A DNA stretch of 64,000 nucleotides from Pyrrhosoma nymphula (Eukaryota > Arthropoda > Insecta > Odonata > Coenagrionidae), in the NCBI GenBank assembly GCA_963573305.1, contig OY754335.1, positions 48,195,985 through 48,259,984 on the forward strand. Reading direction: 5' to 3'. The notes under the pieces were generated by a model. The model saw only the letters and a program-made list of their open reading frames with translations. It ran no database searches and was not told the origin of the DNA. Below, piece after piece: positions 21,532 through 32,895 of the stretch. Numbering within the stretch: position 1 is the first letter of the stretch; every line of letters starts with the position of its first letter. Made by a program: the position numbers and the translations under genes.

Positions 21532-23755
21532 TCTTTGTTGAGACAAGGCGCTGTAATTTTTTCAAATACAGAAAAATCTAAAATTGCACGAAAAATGGGG
21601 TTCGTATAAGTATCATGAAGGGAAATGAATTTGATACATCTTATATTGATACCAAGGATATGTTAGTCGTCACGAATTGTAGCGCTAAAATCGTAGAAAA
21701 CTGGAAACTGGAATTGCTGGAAATATAAGTGGTCGAAATTAATGAACCCCAACGAATCAGTGAGCTAAACTTCTATACAGCCAGAAGGATGTGCAGAGAA
21801 AACTATTTATTTTTATGGTAACAATGTATTAAAAGAAAATTTTGTCTACGAACAACTCACAAAACAACCAAGGAAAGAAAAAACGTTTTATGAAAGCATG
21901 TTTAATGCATTTTACTTTAAGGAAGAGAGGTTTGAACAATACCGATGATATGAAACAGAATATTAGAAATAATCAGCGTGTGAAGCCACAGAAGAATTAT
22001 GGTAATTTAATGAGCGAAGCAATTCACCGATGTTAGGAACACAACTTAGAAGTCGAGATTGGCTGGCTGGAAAATGGATTACATGTGTCGCGGAGGAAGA
22101 CCAAGAATGTAACAAACTATCCTGGAAATTGTTTTCAGTTTCTCTTGACAGTGTAGAGATGCGTAAAATCAATATTTATGTTTATCCACAGATGATGACT
22201 CGTCTCTTCCTTCGCTTTTTGGATCGCCTTATTTGTTGATATAAAATATATTTTTTTCTTTCGAATGAGGCGATTCTAGATCATTGCCTTAAATTTTCTG
22301 TAAAAATAAGGATACTTTGGCGGCTTACCAAACTTATTAATGTTGGAGTGGTGTAACTAAGCTCCCAAATTTGCAATTTAAATGCGTAGGAAAGAATAAA
22401 ATATTTTACGTCGCTTGGAAATAGGAATTAAGTTGATGGATAGCGTCAATATTTATAATGAAAGAATTGTGATTGCGAATTTACAAAAAAAAACAGTCAA
22501 ATCTTTAAAAATAAGCTATAAAGTATACTCGAAGGATTTTCATTTGAATATCTGTATTGATTCGTTCTTTTGTATGTTTTTTCATCGAAATTTAATCCTA
22601 GTAACTATTTAATTAAGTCTAGTGACCAAAAAAGAGCCAGAAACCATATCTTCCCCATGAAAACAGTTCTTGACTTATTTGATCTGTGGATACTGTCTCG
22701 GGTCACTAAGAAGATTCAATTGACACAAAAATTATTTATAATGAACCTATGTTGAATAATGGGAGAAATTTATTACAAGACATTAAACTTAACCTTTAAC
22801 CCAAAACTGTATTTGAGCCGTAACAATAAATTTTAAATGAATTTATTATGATGTGATGGCATCGAAGATAGTCTAAAATAACGTATCTAAATGCAAATGC
22901 TCTTTAAATTAAGCATATATCTTGTACAGTATGGTATGACATTAATGTTAAAGAATAAATACAATTAAGGAACTTTTATTTCTCTAAGCAACAGAATTCA
23001 TCAGTCAAAGAAAGTAAAGAAAAATTAGAAGCCTGTCAGTGATATGAAAGTTTTGCTGGTTAACACATTCAGTTGACTTGAGCAACTTGTGAATATATTC
23101 AACGGAAATATTTCCCATGAGGCGAGCATAGAAACAGAAATATTATTGTAAAACTTGTTCACAGTTCAATCCATAATCTCGTTAGAAAATTCTAACTTCG
23201 GATATTCATATCTCCCATTGTTATTTTGCTCTGTTGAGAACCCACAGTGAAAAAATAAAAGATCTTGACAAATCATAAATGGGCAGTAAATTATTATAAG
23301 CATATTTTCTTAAAACATATAGTCAAGTTTAACGACTGCCTCCAGCGACGCACTAGCTAATGAACGTGCATTTTGAATTGACGTGCGCCGGGGGGGGAAC
23401 CTATTCTTGTCGAATGGGTTGGAACCTGCCAGTGCCCATGGTGGCGATTCTGGCGGTGATAACGATCAAGAGTCCCCTAATTGTGTTATGAGATTCCCCC
23501 GTACGTGAAACTTCTGAGCTCACGCAGCTGACTCCTCCTCTGGTTTCCCACGTTAAACTTCTGTGACGTAGGTTCTCTTGAGCGTGAACTCTTCCCCGTT
23601 TCCGGAGGGCAATTAGATGATTCCCAAGAACTGGATATCGCTGTTCACTAATAAACTATAAAAATCACTTTAGCTTCACGTATTATAGGCATTTCAGTCG
23701 AATTTAATAAAGAATATACTTTACTGATTTTTAGGCTTCACTTCGTGGAAGTTCT
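21532..23755. other. No supported gene
   Basis: Strongly AT-rich with several short, domain-free frames (around 21842-22755). A more GC-rich patch at about 23340-23640 shares a TTCCGGAGGGCA...AACTGGAT word series with 49670-49710, suggesting an old dispersed repeat. Confidence 0.4.
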
Positions 23756-23756
23756 A

Positions 23757-24140
23757 TACGTTCGTATTCATAATTAAATAAAATACTTAGTACTTTTCCG
23801 CAGTCTTGTAATTGCATGGTGCTTTTCGCCGATATACGGTATCGTCAGATACAGAATATGTTTGTTTAATTTTCCGTTTATAGCTGTTATAGAGTGGAAA
23901 CCTTTCCTGCCTCACCAGTCCTTCATCCACGTTTCCTATGGCACCTACCTTTCTCAACCTTCTCCAAACCTTTCCATTTTATCCTCCCCCATATAAAAAT
24001 AGCAGCAATAAACGGAAAATGAAACAAAAATAGTCTGTACCTGACGATATCGTAAATTGATTAAACGCGCCATGCTTTCACAAAATTGTAGAACAATACT
24101 AAGTATTTTATTTAATTATGAATACGAACGTAATGAAAAT
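23757..24140. repeat. Large inverted repeat with hammerhead-like cores at the inner ends
   Basis: The arms of about 95-105 bp (23757-23850 and 24034-24140) share ACGTTCGTATTCATAATT and AAATAAAATACTTAGTA in inverted orientation and flank a ~185-bp spacer. At the inner end of the left arm the minus strand reads CTGACGAT (23841-23848) and then, past a CCG/CGG stem, GAAAAG (23822-23827). The right arm has CTGACGAT at 24041-24048 with a degraded second half. The outer flank GGCTTCACTTCGTGGAAGT near 23732 recurs inverted at about 40057-40077, linking this locus to 39879-40085. Confidence 0.62.
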
Positions 24141-24521
24141 TTCTGAAGGAAGTAATCATGCAGCGAATCTTATTATCCCCGAATAAATCCGCCCAAAGAA
24201 ATGAAATAGAAAAATATGGGAATCGTGGGCATGTACTAACACGATAGGCAGCAATAATACACTCAGGGATTCACTCGAAAATTTTGATCAACGATTTAGT
24301 ATTACTTTTTCATGCCATTGAAAATATTTTCAACACGTTAGGTAATTCATGATGACAAAAAAACTATCTGGGTGTTATGGATTTAATTGAAAGGAATGAA
24401 AAAAAGTTAAATGTTCACTTAAACGCCAAAGAGAGAATAATTGTCTTACAATAACTCAGAATTGTTTTGTTTAAATATAAGACACCATCTCAGGCTCAAC
24501 TTTCTGGAATTCTTTCAAAAT

Positions 24522-24653
24522 ATAATAATGAAACATACTTTGAAATTTCACGGTTTTACCGGTTACTTAAAAGGGTTACATATTCAGGTGAAGATGTAAA
24601 TCTATTACAAAACCGGTAAAACTGTGGAATTTCAAAGTATATTTCATTATTAC
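24522..24653. repeat. Foldback repeat with GGTAAAAC core variant
   Basis: The inverted arms share AATAATGAAA, TACTTTGAAATT and ACCGGT words. On the plus strand TGAAGAT (24589-24595) is followed by GTAA...TTAC (24596-24599 with 24605-24608) and AAAAC (24609-24613), then CGGTAAAAC. The layout is that of the other hairpin repeats, with the first core base and the G of GAAAC altered. Confidence 0.55.
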
Positions 24654-24869
24654 ATCATCATTATCTACATATGTTTAGGATATGTCTTATTAAACTTATA
24701 GGATACCGAGACTAGCCACTGCAGTATGGAGTCACCCACTAGTGTACGTAAGTGTGAAAACTTCACAGAGGATTAAACAACGCCAAAACCGTGACAAGAA
24801 CCCGGGTCCTTCGATATAGAGCCAAATGATTTAGCTTACGAGGTGTACTCCTCCAATGTGAATTTCTGT

Positions 24870-24960
24870 GGTCTTTAAATGATGTAGAAGGATCCGTGTT
24901 CGAGTCCCGATCAAGGTGAATGATTTTTTCCCATAAGGAATTTTATATCTTCTGACTGGT
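24870..24960 (+). mobile_element. SINE family B fragment
   Basis: Contains GATCCGTGTTCGAGTCCCGATCAAGG, then GAATGATTTTTTCCCATA, matching the B-box region and body of the family B SINEs at 21268 and 28263. The upstream word TAGCTTACGAGG may be an A-box remnant. Confidence 0.5.
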
Positions 24961-25125
24961 AATAGCTGATGATGATGGTGGATAACTAAACCGGCAGGAT
25001 TCCTTTCCCGATTGAGCGGCACTATAAATGAATTGTAACTGCGAGTCGTAAGATATCATTTTCTCGGCTATGCGATCGTCAAACGACGGAGTTCAGTATC
25101 ACCGATGTGAATGTGACTGTCTCAC

Positions 25126-25392
25126 TTGTCGTGGCGGGTCTCTTTATCTACGTGTTGGATGTCGTGTATTCGACAAGTTTCCTTATTTAATTGGATGACT
25201 CTCCCGGGAAATCCCCGAGCGACACCTGTCGGTGACGGTCCGTTTCCAAAAGGGGGAGCATCAACTCACAGTGGCTTCCTCGAAAGAATATTTCAAACGA
25301 CCAAGCCGAAGCGTGACGTGACGTTTTCAGCGCAAACTATTAATCCAGTAGATCCTATCTTTGGACTATCTTTGAGGGACCCAAATGACTGA
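25126..25392 (+). other. Unidentified open frame in a GC-richer patch
   Basis: An 88-codon frame with an ATG and a stop lies in a locally CpG-richer stretch (about 25060-25390). I recognise no domain and the composition is uneven. It may be non-coding or a decayed exon. Confidence 0.12.
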
Positions 25393-25660
25393 AAAAAGGT
25401 AAAACAATATTTGAAGCGCTTTAAAGGCTGTTTAAAAAAATTAGTTCTGAAATTAGCGCCGAAAACTGGGAACTACGCATCCTAAATAAACGGCGCCATA
25501 TTGTTGCGGCATGTGTACTTTATTGTTTTTAAAACATTCTAAAAACAAGCTACAGTAAGCTAGCTCTGCAGTGTCTCAAGAGCTCATTTTCTTGAGTACA
25601 TTTCACACAATACCTCCAGCGATTGGAGCAAAGGCTTCTGAAGTGGCTTGACGTACTGGT

Positions 25661-25750
25661 CCCCATGTTTTCAGGGGCAGCTGCGTGCTTCATCACTTAG
25701 GTGTCACCTAAACATTTGCGCACGCAGTTCTACCTGAAAATATGGGAATT
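25661..25750. repeat. Short foldback repeat
   Basis: CCCATGTTTTCAGG with CTGCGTGC and CACTTAGGTG on the left is mirrored by TCACCTAA, GCACGCAG and CCTGAAAATATGGG on the right, with almost no spacer. The arms are about 40 bp with a few mismatches and indels. Confidence 0.55.
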
Positions 25751-26030
25751 CTCCGAAGATTATTTTTGTAGATTTAAGCTCCACCACCGGTATCCTCTCG
25801 AAGCACTCGACTCCCCTGCTTGCCTATGATTGGACGTTGTACCCAAGAAACGGATGGAAAATAAGGCCATTTTCGCACCTGCCAAACGCATAGTTCACTG
25901 CCATTCAAGGCATCTTGATCCCCGGGCAGACCAAGTGGAGTCTTTGCTTGACACTTTCGGAGCCGTTCAGTGACGGAAGAGACATCATGCGGCCATCATT
26001 TCGTTAAACATACGAAAAGCAGTAACCGCT

Positions 26031-26077
26031 ATCACAACCATGGAGTCTATATTATAGATAGACTCCATGATCACAAC
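26031..26077. repeat. 31-bp palindrome flanked by 8-bp direct repeats
   Basis: CATGGAGTCTAT (26039-26050) and its exact complement ATAGACTCCATG (26058-26069) surround a 7-base loop. ATCACAAC occurs immediately on each side (26031-26038 and 26070-26077). It looks like an insertion with an 8-bp target duplication, made only of two facing termini. Confidence 0.5.
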
Positions 26078-27232
26078 GTTGATGGATAATTGAATTCAAT
26101 TATATTTCTAAAGTGCTTCTCATTCTTATATCACATCTTAGAAGGTAATAATATTTAATCAACTTTTCTGCTAATGAATGAAATAATTCATTATTGTCAT
26201 AGTATGACGAATAAATGATTACGTTTTGATAGCTAGGGACTGCTACAGTGGAAGACATATCGCTCCTCACTGTTTTCCACCGTGGATTTATAGCCAACGA
26301 AATCTTTAAACAAAAAAAAAAGTATTAGAAAAAAACACGTAACAGATATATTATTTGACTGCGAACGAACAACCAACGATTTCTCACCTGTTGACCGATC
26401 AATTACATGCTTAGCCTTAGCTAAATAAAGTTGAAATTGAATTTTATTTACATTAAAGGCTAATGTTTCCCCTTTTATGGTTTATCCGGTGAAACTTCTC
26501 AGATGTCCAGCAGTATTAAACATCTATTGGTCGTTACCTGCAATTACTCCTGCCGATGACATTAAGCCGACCTATGGGTATCCTTCATTCGACCAAAAGT
26601 ATTTTAACGAGGGTGTATTTCATTCTAGTGCAAGGAAAATTGATTTAGTGGGTTGAATAAAAAAATACGGAATATCTACAGCATCTATATTATTCACTGA
26701 GCTCTTAGCAAACAATCACTTCGACGGTAGAGTCACACTTGAAAACCCTCTAACACATGTGTTCAACATTTTTTTCTAGAGAAAAAGGTGCACATATCCA
26801 ATAAATATACGTACTAATATTAAAGTAATATGAATTTGAAAGTTTCTTTACCTCTATTTGGCATATATTCCTATATTATCACATCCAAAACATCTAACTA
26901 AATGTAGAGTGAGCACGAAAAGACTGCTTTTTCATTTACTCGGTCTTTTTACTTTGCATGTAGGGAATATTCATACTTCCGGCGGGAGTGGTGACGTGAA
27001 TTTGACGTCATCTCCGCCCAAAGTGCTCTAGTTACAAAAGGAAAGAAGGCACGGATTGTCAAGTTCAAAAACGGCCTAAGGATCGTATTTATTTATGTTT
27101 TTACTACAGATAATTGAATTCGATTCTTTCATCGGACACGATAACACCTTATACAAGGTACGATATGAAGCATACTGAGTTCAGTTCGATTTTCAGCACT
27201 TAAGTAAGGTAGTAAAAGGGCCTTAAGAAATA
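26078..27232. other. No recognisable feature
   Basis: AT-rich spacer with no supported gene or repeat. Confidence 0.4.
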
Positions 27233-27430
27233 TGGAGTTAATCTGATTTGTGGATGATATGGCAGTGTTGGCTGATAGTAAGATGACTGTCATCACGATG
27301 CTCGAAGATCAGGGCAGAAAGAGTAATGAGTGTTGAATGAATATTCATATTAGGAAGACCAAGTATATTGAAGTGGAAGGAAAAGGCAAAGAATAGGGAG
27401 GAAGGAACTAAAGGAAGTTCCATTGAAACC
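27233..27430 (+). pseudogene. LINE reverse transcriptase fragment with FVDD catalytic motif
   Basis: The plus strand translates to FVDDMAVLADS followed by a helix-like run and HIRKTKYIEVEGKGK. FVDDMAVLADS is the catalytic FxDD block of non-LTR retrotransposon reverse transcriptases (normally YADDMAVLA), and the downstream IxxxKTK motif is its usual partner about 30 residues later. Two in-frame stops (one just before FVDD, one near 27333) show it is dead. Only about 65 codons remain. Confidence 0.75.
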
Positions 27431-28262
27431 GTATGAGTCAAAAAAATGGTGAATTCCACAATTTCGTATTTATTATTAAAAAAATATTGTATCACTGATG
27501 ACGTGCCATAGCTATCCAAAAAATAAATTGAAACATAAAATATTCAGATTATTCGACTGGCACTTAAGTAAGCTACAGCGCCATTTTTGTTGAATGAACG
27601 TATTTTGACATCAATTGTTGCGGTAATTGTTAATTAATTTGTTGAACATTAAAAAAATAAAGATTTTCTACCTAATCAAAAGATTCGATGGGCAGGTGCC
27701 TAAATTTCATTACCTTCCAATCACCTGAGAGAATTCCTTTCTATGACCAGTGTTTATTTTTTTTGCAAAAATGTCATTTATATTAGGTAGAAAAAAGTAT
27801 TTTTCCTCGGGCCACATTTCATTGAAATACATCTCTTTGTACAGTGGAACTGAGGAACTGGACTCAGTGGAACAGGCAGTGATGGAAATGCTACGAGAAT
27901 TATTATTTTTATTTTTGCCTCAATTAAAGTATTTTGCGACTTGAGCTATTGACAGTTTTCGGCGCGGCATTCGAAATTTAGGCGAAAATTATATTTTCAT
28001 TTTTTTAAATTTCTTACTTGGGCGTGACACCTTGATATTTAGTAGCGACCTTTTGTAATATTATAAAATGGATTAGTTCGCGTTTAGCATGAAATATGTA
28101 CTAATTAATCGAATTATTACCACATTTATCTAATGTGGTACCTATATGGTTACGCATTAAAATAGCATTGAATTGCGAAAAAACCAAACCAGTAAAATTC
28201 AATTTTTTTCACTTTTATCTGTTGATATCAGAAATAAGAACATGTATGCAAATAATTTTTTT
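27431..28262. other. No recognisable feature
   Basis: AT-rich spacer. A 64-codon frame at 27750-27944 has no domain and is probably chance. Confidence 0.4.
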
Positions 28263-28645
28263 TTCTAATTATTGCGATTACAAAAATGACGAGGTACAAA
28301 GTCACGCGTACGGGTGCAAAGATAAACACCAAAAAGGGCAAAAATTGCCATGAACAAGTCAATTGACTTGACCGGAATTTGAACACGGATCTCCAAATTC
28401 CGGTCACGCCCCGACGGGGCATCCAGTCCAAGTTGCAGTACACGGGGCGTCACCCCGTGTACTGCAACTTAGACTGGGGACGAGAACACCTTGTTCGTAT
28501 TAACTACCTCCGAAATTCACCTTGAATTAACTACTAACTAACTATTAACTAACCAAACTGCCAATTCGGAGATCCGGGTTTGAATTCCGGTCAAATGAAA
28601 TGATTTTTTCATAGTGAATTTCACCCTCTATGGTGTCTACGTATG
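28263..28645. mobile_element. Second head-to-head SINE family B pair, with a palindromic centre
   Basis: The left part (28263 to about 28450) is on the minus strand and matches the left copy at 21268 for about 150 bp, including CACGCGTACGGGTGCAAAG versus CACGCGCACGGGTGCGAAG. The right part (about 28555-28645) carries GGAGATCCGGGTTTGAATTCC, an ATGATTTTTTCAT block and GTGAATTTCACC. Between them is a near-perfect palindrome, AAGTTGCAGTACACGGGG/CCCCGTGTACTGCAACTT, around 28428-28470. About 80 bp including a TTAACTAAC-type repetitive tract separates the palindrome from the right copy. Confidence 0.68.
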
Positions 28646-28691
28646 CAAAGTTTTACACAAATCAGTACCACACAAATATAGCTCCAACCAC

Positions 28692-29257
28692 CGTAAGGTA
28701 GTTTGAGCGAGATATCACTAGTCACAGTGGTGACCATATTAGAATTGTATTTTTGATTTCAGCATCTTTAAGAAATATGAAGAAAATATTGTAATATTAA
28801 TGGCGCAACAATATAGTCATGCATGACAAAAATCCTCAGTAATTAAAGAAATATATCTACTAGTTTCAAGTATTTAACTCGACTCATTTTATCACGTAGT
28901 ACGGTGAAAACGCCTTCAAAACAGAATGTTTATTTACGAATCTGTAAAAACTACTGCGGTGAATAATTGATTAGTTTTTGTAAACAAATGAGAAGGCATA
29001 CCAACTACTCACCGTCAATTTATTTTGACAAAATATAGGCGTTAGAAATTCCGAATTCCTTAAATATTCTCCCTCGGGAGCGCACAGCCGTAATCTATCC
29101 CAAGTAAAAGACCTTATATTTTTACGCAGTTTGCTCAAGAACAGTTCGGAAGGGGGTTAATATTTTGATGTCATTGGAAAGATGAGAATTTATTTCATCA
29201 AATATTAAATTCATCAAATTCTTGTTGAAGTGATATCTTGCTCAAACTACCTTAACG
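28692..29257. mobile_element. Non-coding element with 28-bp inverted ends
   Basis: CGTAAGGTAGTTTGAGCGAG followed by ATATCACT (28692-28719) is repeated in inverted form at 29229-29257 with about two changes. The ~510-bp interior is AT-rich and non-coding. The size and ends fit a MITE, but I cannot see a clean target duplication. Confidence 0.5.
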
Positions 29258-29299
29258 AAAGGATCATGTCAAGTTTAAAGCTATCTCGATATGACGGAG

Positions 29300-30120
29300 G
29301 GAAATCTCGTGGGGGTCACGATAGGGTATGCTGGGCGGGTTCTCCGAATAAAATTCCCTAGCCACTCTCTCTTCCCACCGCATCCTTGATGAGCGAGCCA
29401 GCCGCTAATTCGACCACCCCGAACGAAATGGGCGAGATTTTTTTTTCTGGGAGATAACTACTCACCTAGTGAACTTATGTGATCGTCTCAGAGCCCGGGG
29501 CGAGGTTTAACTCTCTTCTTTCGGGCATCCTTCCTCGGCCAGCCACTGCCACGGGGGAGGGTGACCGGTGCAAATGCGTGGTCGGTCTTGAGAGTCCTGC
29601 CGGCTACCCGTGGGAGAAATAGGGCGCCACTTCGAACCCATCTTCACAGCCTCCGGGTCCACGAATCAGACAGCTGGGGCCCTCCTCTCTCTTCCTTCAC
29701 CCGAGATCACGAGAATAGCCCATTCGTACACAGGTCACGATCCAACCTTTCTCTCGTCTATTCTTTATGTACATACCGATCCCGTCCTTTTTCTTCCACC
29801 ATCGGGACATGACCAATGCGATACGTGAGGGCGACCTTTCCCGGGAGACTTGAATATATTGTTTCTTTTTTGCATCGGCAATCCATCCTTTTTATTTTAT
29901 CTCCAGGGAGGACGATGGGGGAAAGTTCTGTGACCTATTGAGACGTGCGGGAGACACAGCGGAGGAGAATGGAGACGTGACGAATGTCGAAGGTCCATTG
30001 GAGTTCACAAGTATTCTAAATCAGGCGCTGGCATTGGCGTAGGTCGGAACGGGAGGAGAGTAAGGAAGAAGACGTCAAGCTTGAGTTCACGACGTTTCGT
30101 GTCTTTTCTTACTATTTTAT
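29300..30120. other. GC-richer island, no gene recognised
   Basis: Locally richer in C, G and CpG than its surroundings, with overlapping 72- and 83-codon frames at 29561-29828 that show no domain. It could be a promoter or untranslated exon of an unseen gene; nothing decides this. Confidence 0.25.
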
Positions 30121-30245
30121 GCTCTCGGATGGGGTTCTCCTTTGCGATAGAAACTCCCTCGGTGGTATCTTCAATTGAGAGATGTTAAAAATGAAAGTCT
30201 TAACCTATAAGTTCCTCTCGAAACTTTTATCAGCCTTCTTTAACA

Positions 30246-30485
30246 TTGTGCGCGCATGTTTATCAGATGCTTTCTAGGTCTGATTTACGAACAGTTGAAT
30301 GCCTGGCAAAAGCTATGGGGTGTGACCAATTCAGAAGTGGTAGAACAATCGTTTTGTCCAGGAATATTTTCCAAAAAATTGTTACAAGTTTCGATGAATC
30401 AACTATGAATGATGTTTTGAAAATAATCAATTTTGAACACACTGAATTGGACTTTTCTTGTAGGAGAAGACCTAAACAGCATTGA
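30246..30485 (+). CDS. Unidentified 79-codon open frame
   Basis: An uninterrupted frame from ATG at 30246 to TGA at 30483-30485. Its translation has a mixed, protein-like composition (for example RSDLRTVECLAKAMG and NIFQKIVTSFDESTMND), unlike the low-complexity frames nearby, and an AATAAA-like AAATAAAATAAA follows within 20 bp of the stop. I recognise no domain and no neighbouring exon. It may be the 3' end of a decayed retrocopy or transposon ORF, or chance. Confidence 0.2.
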   Translation: MCAHVYQMLSRSDLRTVECLAKAMGCDQFRSGRTIVLSRNIFQKIVTSFDESTMNDVLKIINFEHTELDFSCRRRPKQH

Positions 30486-30999
30486 GAAATAAAATAAATT
30501 ATTTGTAGGCACATTTACTCTTCCATTTGTAGTCTTCGTTATTGGATGCGAGGACTCCCGTCTTTCATATGACTCCTGAAATAACTTTGCTTTCATTTCA
30601 TCGCACTCTTTGAACCCTCTAAAAACGGTAAAATATGTCTCAAATCGTTTTCCCCATGTAATATAATGATTGTCTCCATTACCAAATATCAGTGCGTTTC
30701 ATTCCCTTGTAGTATGCAGTTATATGCTCCTTTTCCTAAGTCCATTACAATCGGTGCCCTACACACGAAGGGTACAGCTGTTAAAGCCATATCTCGCACA
30801 ATTGAACCGTGTTTTTCTTCAGTGATCGTACTAATAACCTCAATTCCAGGATGGAACAATGCACACTTGAATCGGATTTGTTTCTCACTATACCTATATC
30901 CCTTCGTCGCTGAGGACTGGAATGACTGCACCTATATCCTTATATTGCCACTGCACAGCTATACCAGCTACAGAGTTTTACGGTCCATGTCCTCTATAT

Positions 31000-32335
31000 G
31001 CAGAAAATCGCTCACTCGATGTGCAGAACATCGTCCGTCGGAAGGGATGTGACTTGCATGACCCCGAGGCGCCGCCTCTTTGTCGAGAGTGGGTCAGTAC
31101 CGGAAGCGGTTTCTCTCTCATCTCCTCTTCCCAGTACCCAAAACTTAAAATTGCTCACCCATCCAGAACGTTGTAAAGGTCCGCGGCAGCTGTCGGGCCC
31201 CGTCGTAGAGATAATTCATCCCCGATATCTCCCTCCAATCTTAATCCTTCCTGTCCCCCATCCTCTTCTCCGTCCACAAAAAAATCTCCCCATCTCTCTC
31301 TCAGCCCCCCCCCCCGTGCTCATATTTAATCCACCTCCACCTTCCGGTCTTCTTTCGGAGCGCGCGAGGAAAAAAAAATTTCAGATTCACTCCGGACACC
31401 GATTGTAAGCCTCCCATCCTCCACTGCCATCCGCTTCTGCGTGGGCGCCCATGGCGGAAAGGGAGACAGACGCTGCGGTGACACGATATAAGAGTGGGCG
31501 GTCTCTTCTTCTGGATATATATCTTCCCCAAACCGCGGAAGTAGATCGAGGTTCCTCCACGGCGACCACGGTAGCCGGTCGCTCTTGCAGACGATTTTCT
31601 TAAGGGGAGTGGTCGTCTTCCGTCCCGGGCAACACCCTCCGCAACTCCCGGCGGCGCGTCCTCCTCCATGGTCGGACTGACTCCTTTTGCGTGTGGGATA
31701 GAGGCACAATAAGATCGTTCTCGAATGAGTAAGAGATAGATTTTCGAAATGGGCCTTTCCCTTATGGCTGCCCTTCTCCGACTGCCGCACGAACGAATGG
31801 TCGACTTTGAGCATCCAGAACGGATAACAATGAAGGTGCCCCACTACCCAACCCTCCTCCTCCTTCCCCTACCGAAACTCCTTCAGACGGCAGTCCTCTT
31901 TCCTCACCCCGCCGCCCTTCCCCTCAGCATGCCCACCACCCCACCTCCCTTCCCCATTTGCCTACGCGCATGCGTTGTGCGGTAGTAGGAAAGAATGGGT
32001 TTTTGTTTCTCGTTAACTCCCTCCCACCTCTCCATCCCTTCGTCCCCTATTCCTCCCCCTCCTCGCACAGTTCTCCTCTTCTTCTATTCTCTGACTCTCC
32101 CACTCCCTTCCTCCTTCCGTTCTTTCGCTCTCATTTGCGTTTTGTCTTCTCCCCCCCCAAAAACCCCTCTCCTTTCCTCTCCCCTCCACCACACTCAGTT
32201 CCCTCAGCCAAAGTCCGCTCGTTTGCCTACCCAATCAACGTCTTTTGTACTATCCCTTCCCTGGCACTACTAAAGAGAATCATACCTTTGGTGGATGCTG
32301 ATAATGGAGGACTTCTGAAAAAATCGAAATAGAAG
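31000..32335. other. GC- and pyrimidine-rich region with long low-complexity frames
   Basis: The region contains C-runs (about 31306-31314) and long CCT/TCC-rich tracts (31850-32240). The longest frame in the window is here, 172 codons on the minus strand at 31326-31844, overlapped by a 136-codon plus-strand frame at 30998-31408. Both have biased composition, no recognisable domain and conflict with each other. Biased base composition lowers stop-codon frequency, which is enough to explain them. A promoter or UTR role is possible but not shown. Confidence 0.25.
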
Positions 32336-32439
32336 AAACTGAAATACCTTGGGTATACTCTAGTTCACGAACTAGTAATCTAATAACGAATGAGTCACGG
32401 TCGTAATTTTCCACAAATATATTTGAGAAAAATCAACGC

Positions 32440-32466
32440 GTTTCGACGTTTTCACCTCATCCTCAG
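32440..32466 (-). repeat. Isolated hammerhead-like core
   Basis: The minus strand reads CTGAGGAT (32466-32459), GAGGTGAAAACGTC, then GAAAC (32444-32440) followed by GCG. Only one arm is present, and the stem between the two blocks is poor. Confidence 0.4.
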
Positions 32467-32589
32467 GTGAAGACTGAATTATTTAAATATTCCAGTTGTG
32501 GAATGAGAAGGGTATTTGGAGGTAATGGAGGGGATGGTGTCAAATACCTGCATACCAGAACTGACCATAAAAGTTGGTGGGTACAGACT

Positions 32590-32895
32590 GGAGGGACACT
32601 AAAATTACTTGGGTATCTAATATGTTGGAGGAAAATGGAAATAGTAATTAAAGGTGGAATTACGTTAGCAAAGGAGGTATTCTATAAAAGGAGAATATTA
32701 ATGATGGGAACTTTGTGTATTTATATAAACCATTTATATGCTAAATTATGAATGTTAAAAAAAAGACTGGCAAAGAGTCTAATGTGTAGTTCAACGTTGT
32801 AAATAGCAGAAACCTGGGCCGTGAGAAAATGGGATGAGAATTGGTTCCATATGTTTGAGACCTGGATATGCATGAAAATGGAGAAGCTAGGATAT
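32590..32895 (+). pseudogene. LINE reverse transcriptase C-terminal fragment
   Basis: Forward translation gives GGITLAKEVFYKRRILM, matching the IALAKxAFxKRR block of insect LINE ORF2, and then in another frame LKKRLAKSLM, AETWAVRKWDEN and FETWICMKMEKLG. These match the order of the thumb-region blocks (VKTLVWSVALYGAETW...FEMWxWRRMEK) in intact copies. Frame changes and a stop lie between the blocks, so it is a decayed fragment. Confidence 0.78.

Noticed and set aside
31958..32332. 124-codon Pro/Ser/Leu-rich frame
   Set aside because: It is produced by a CCT/TCC-rich tract with overlapping frames in other registers; no domain.
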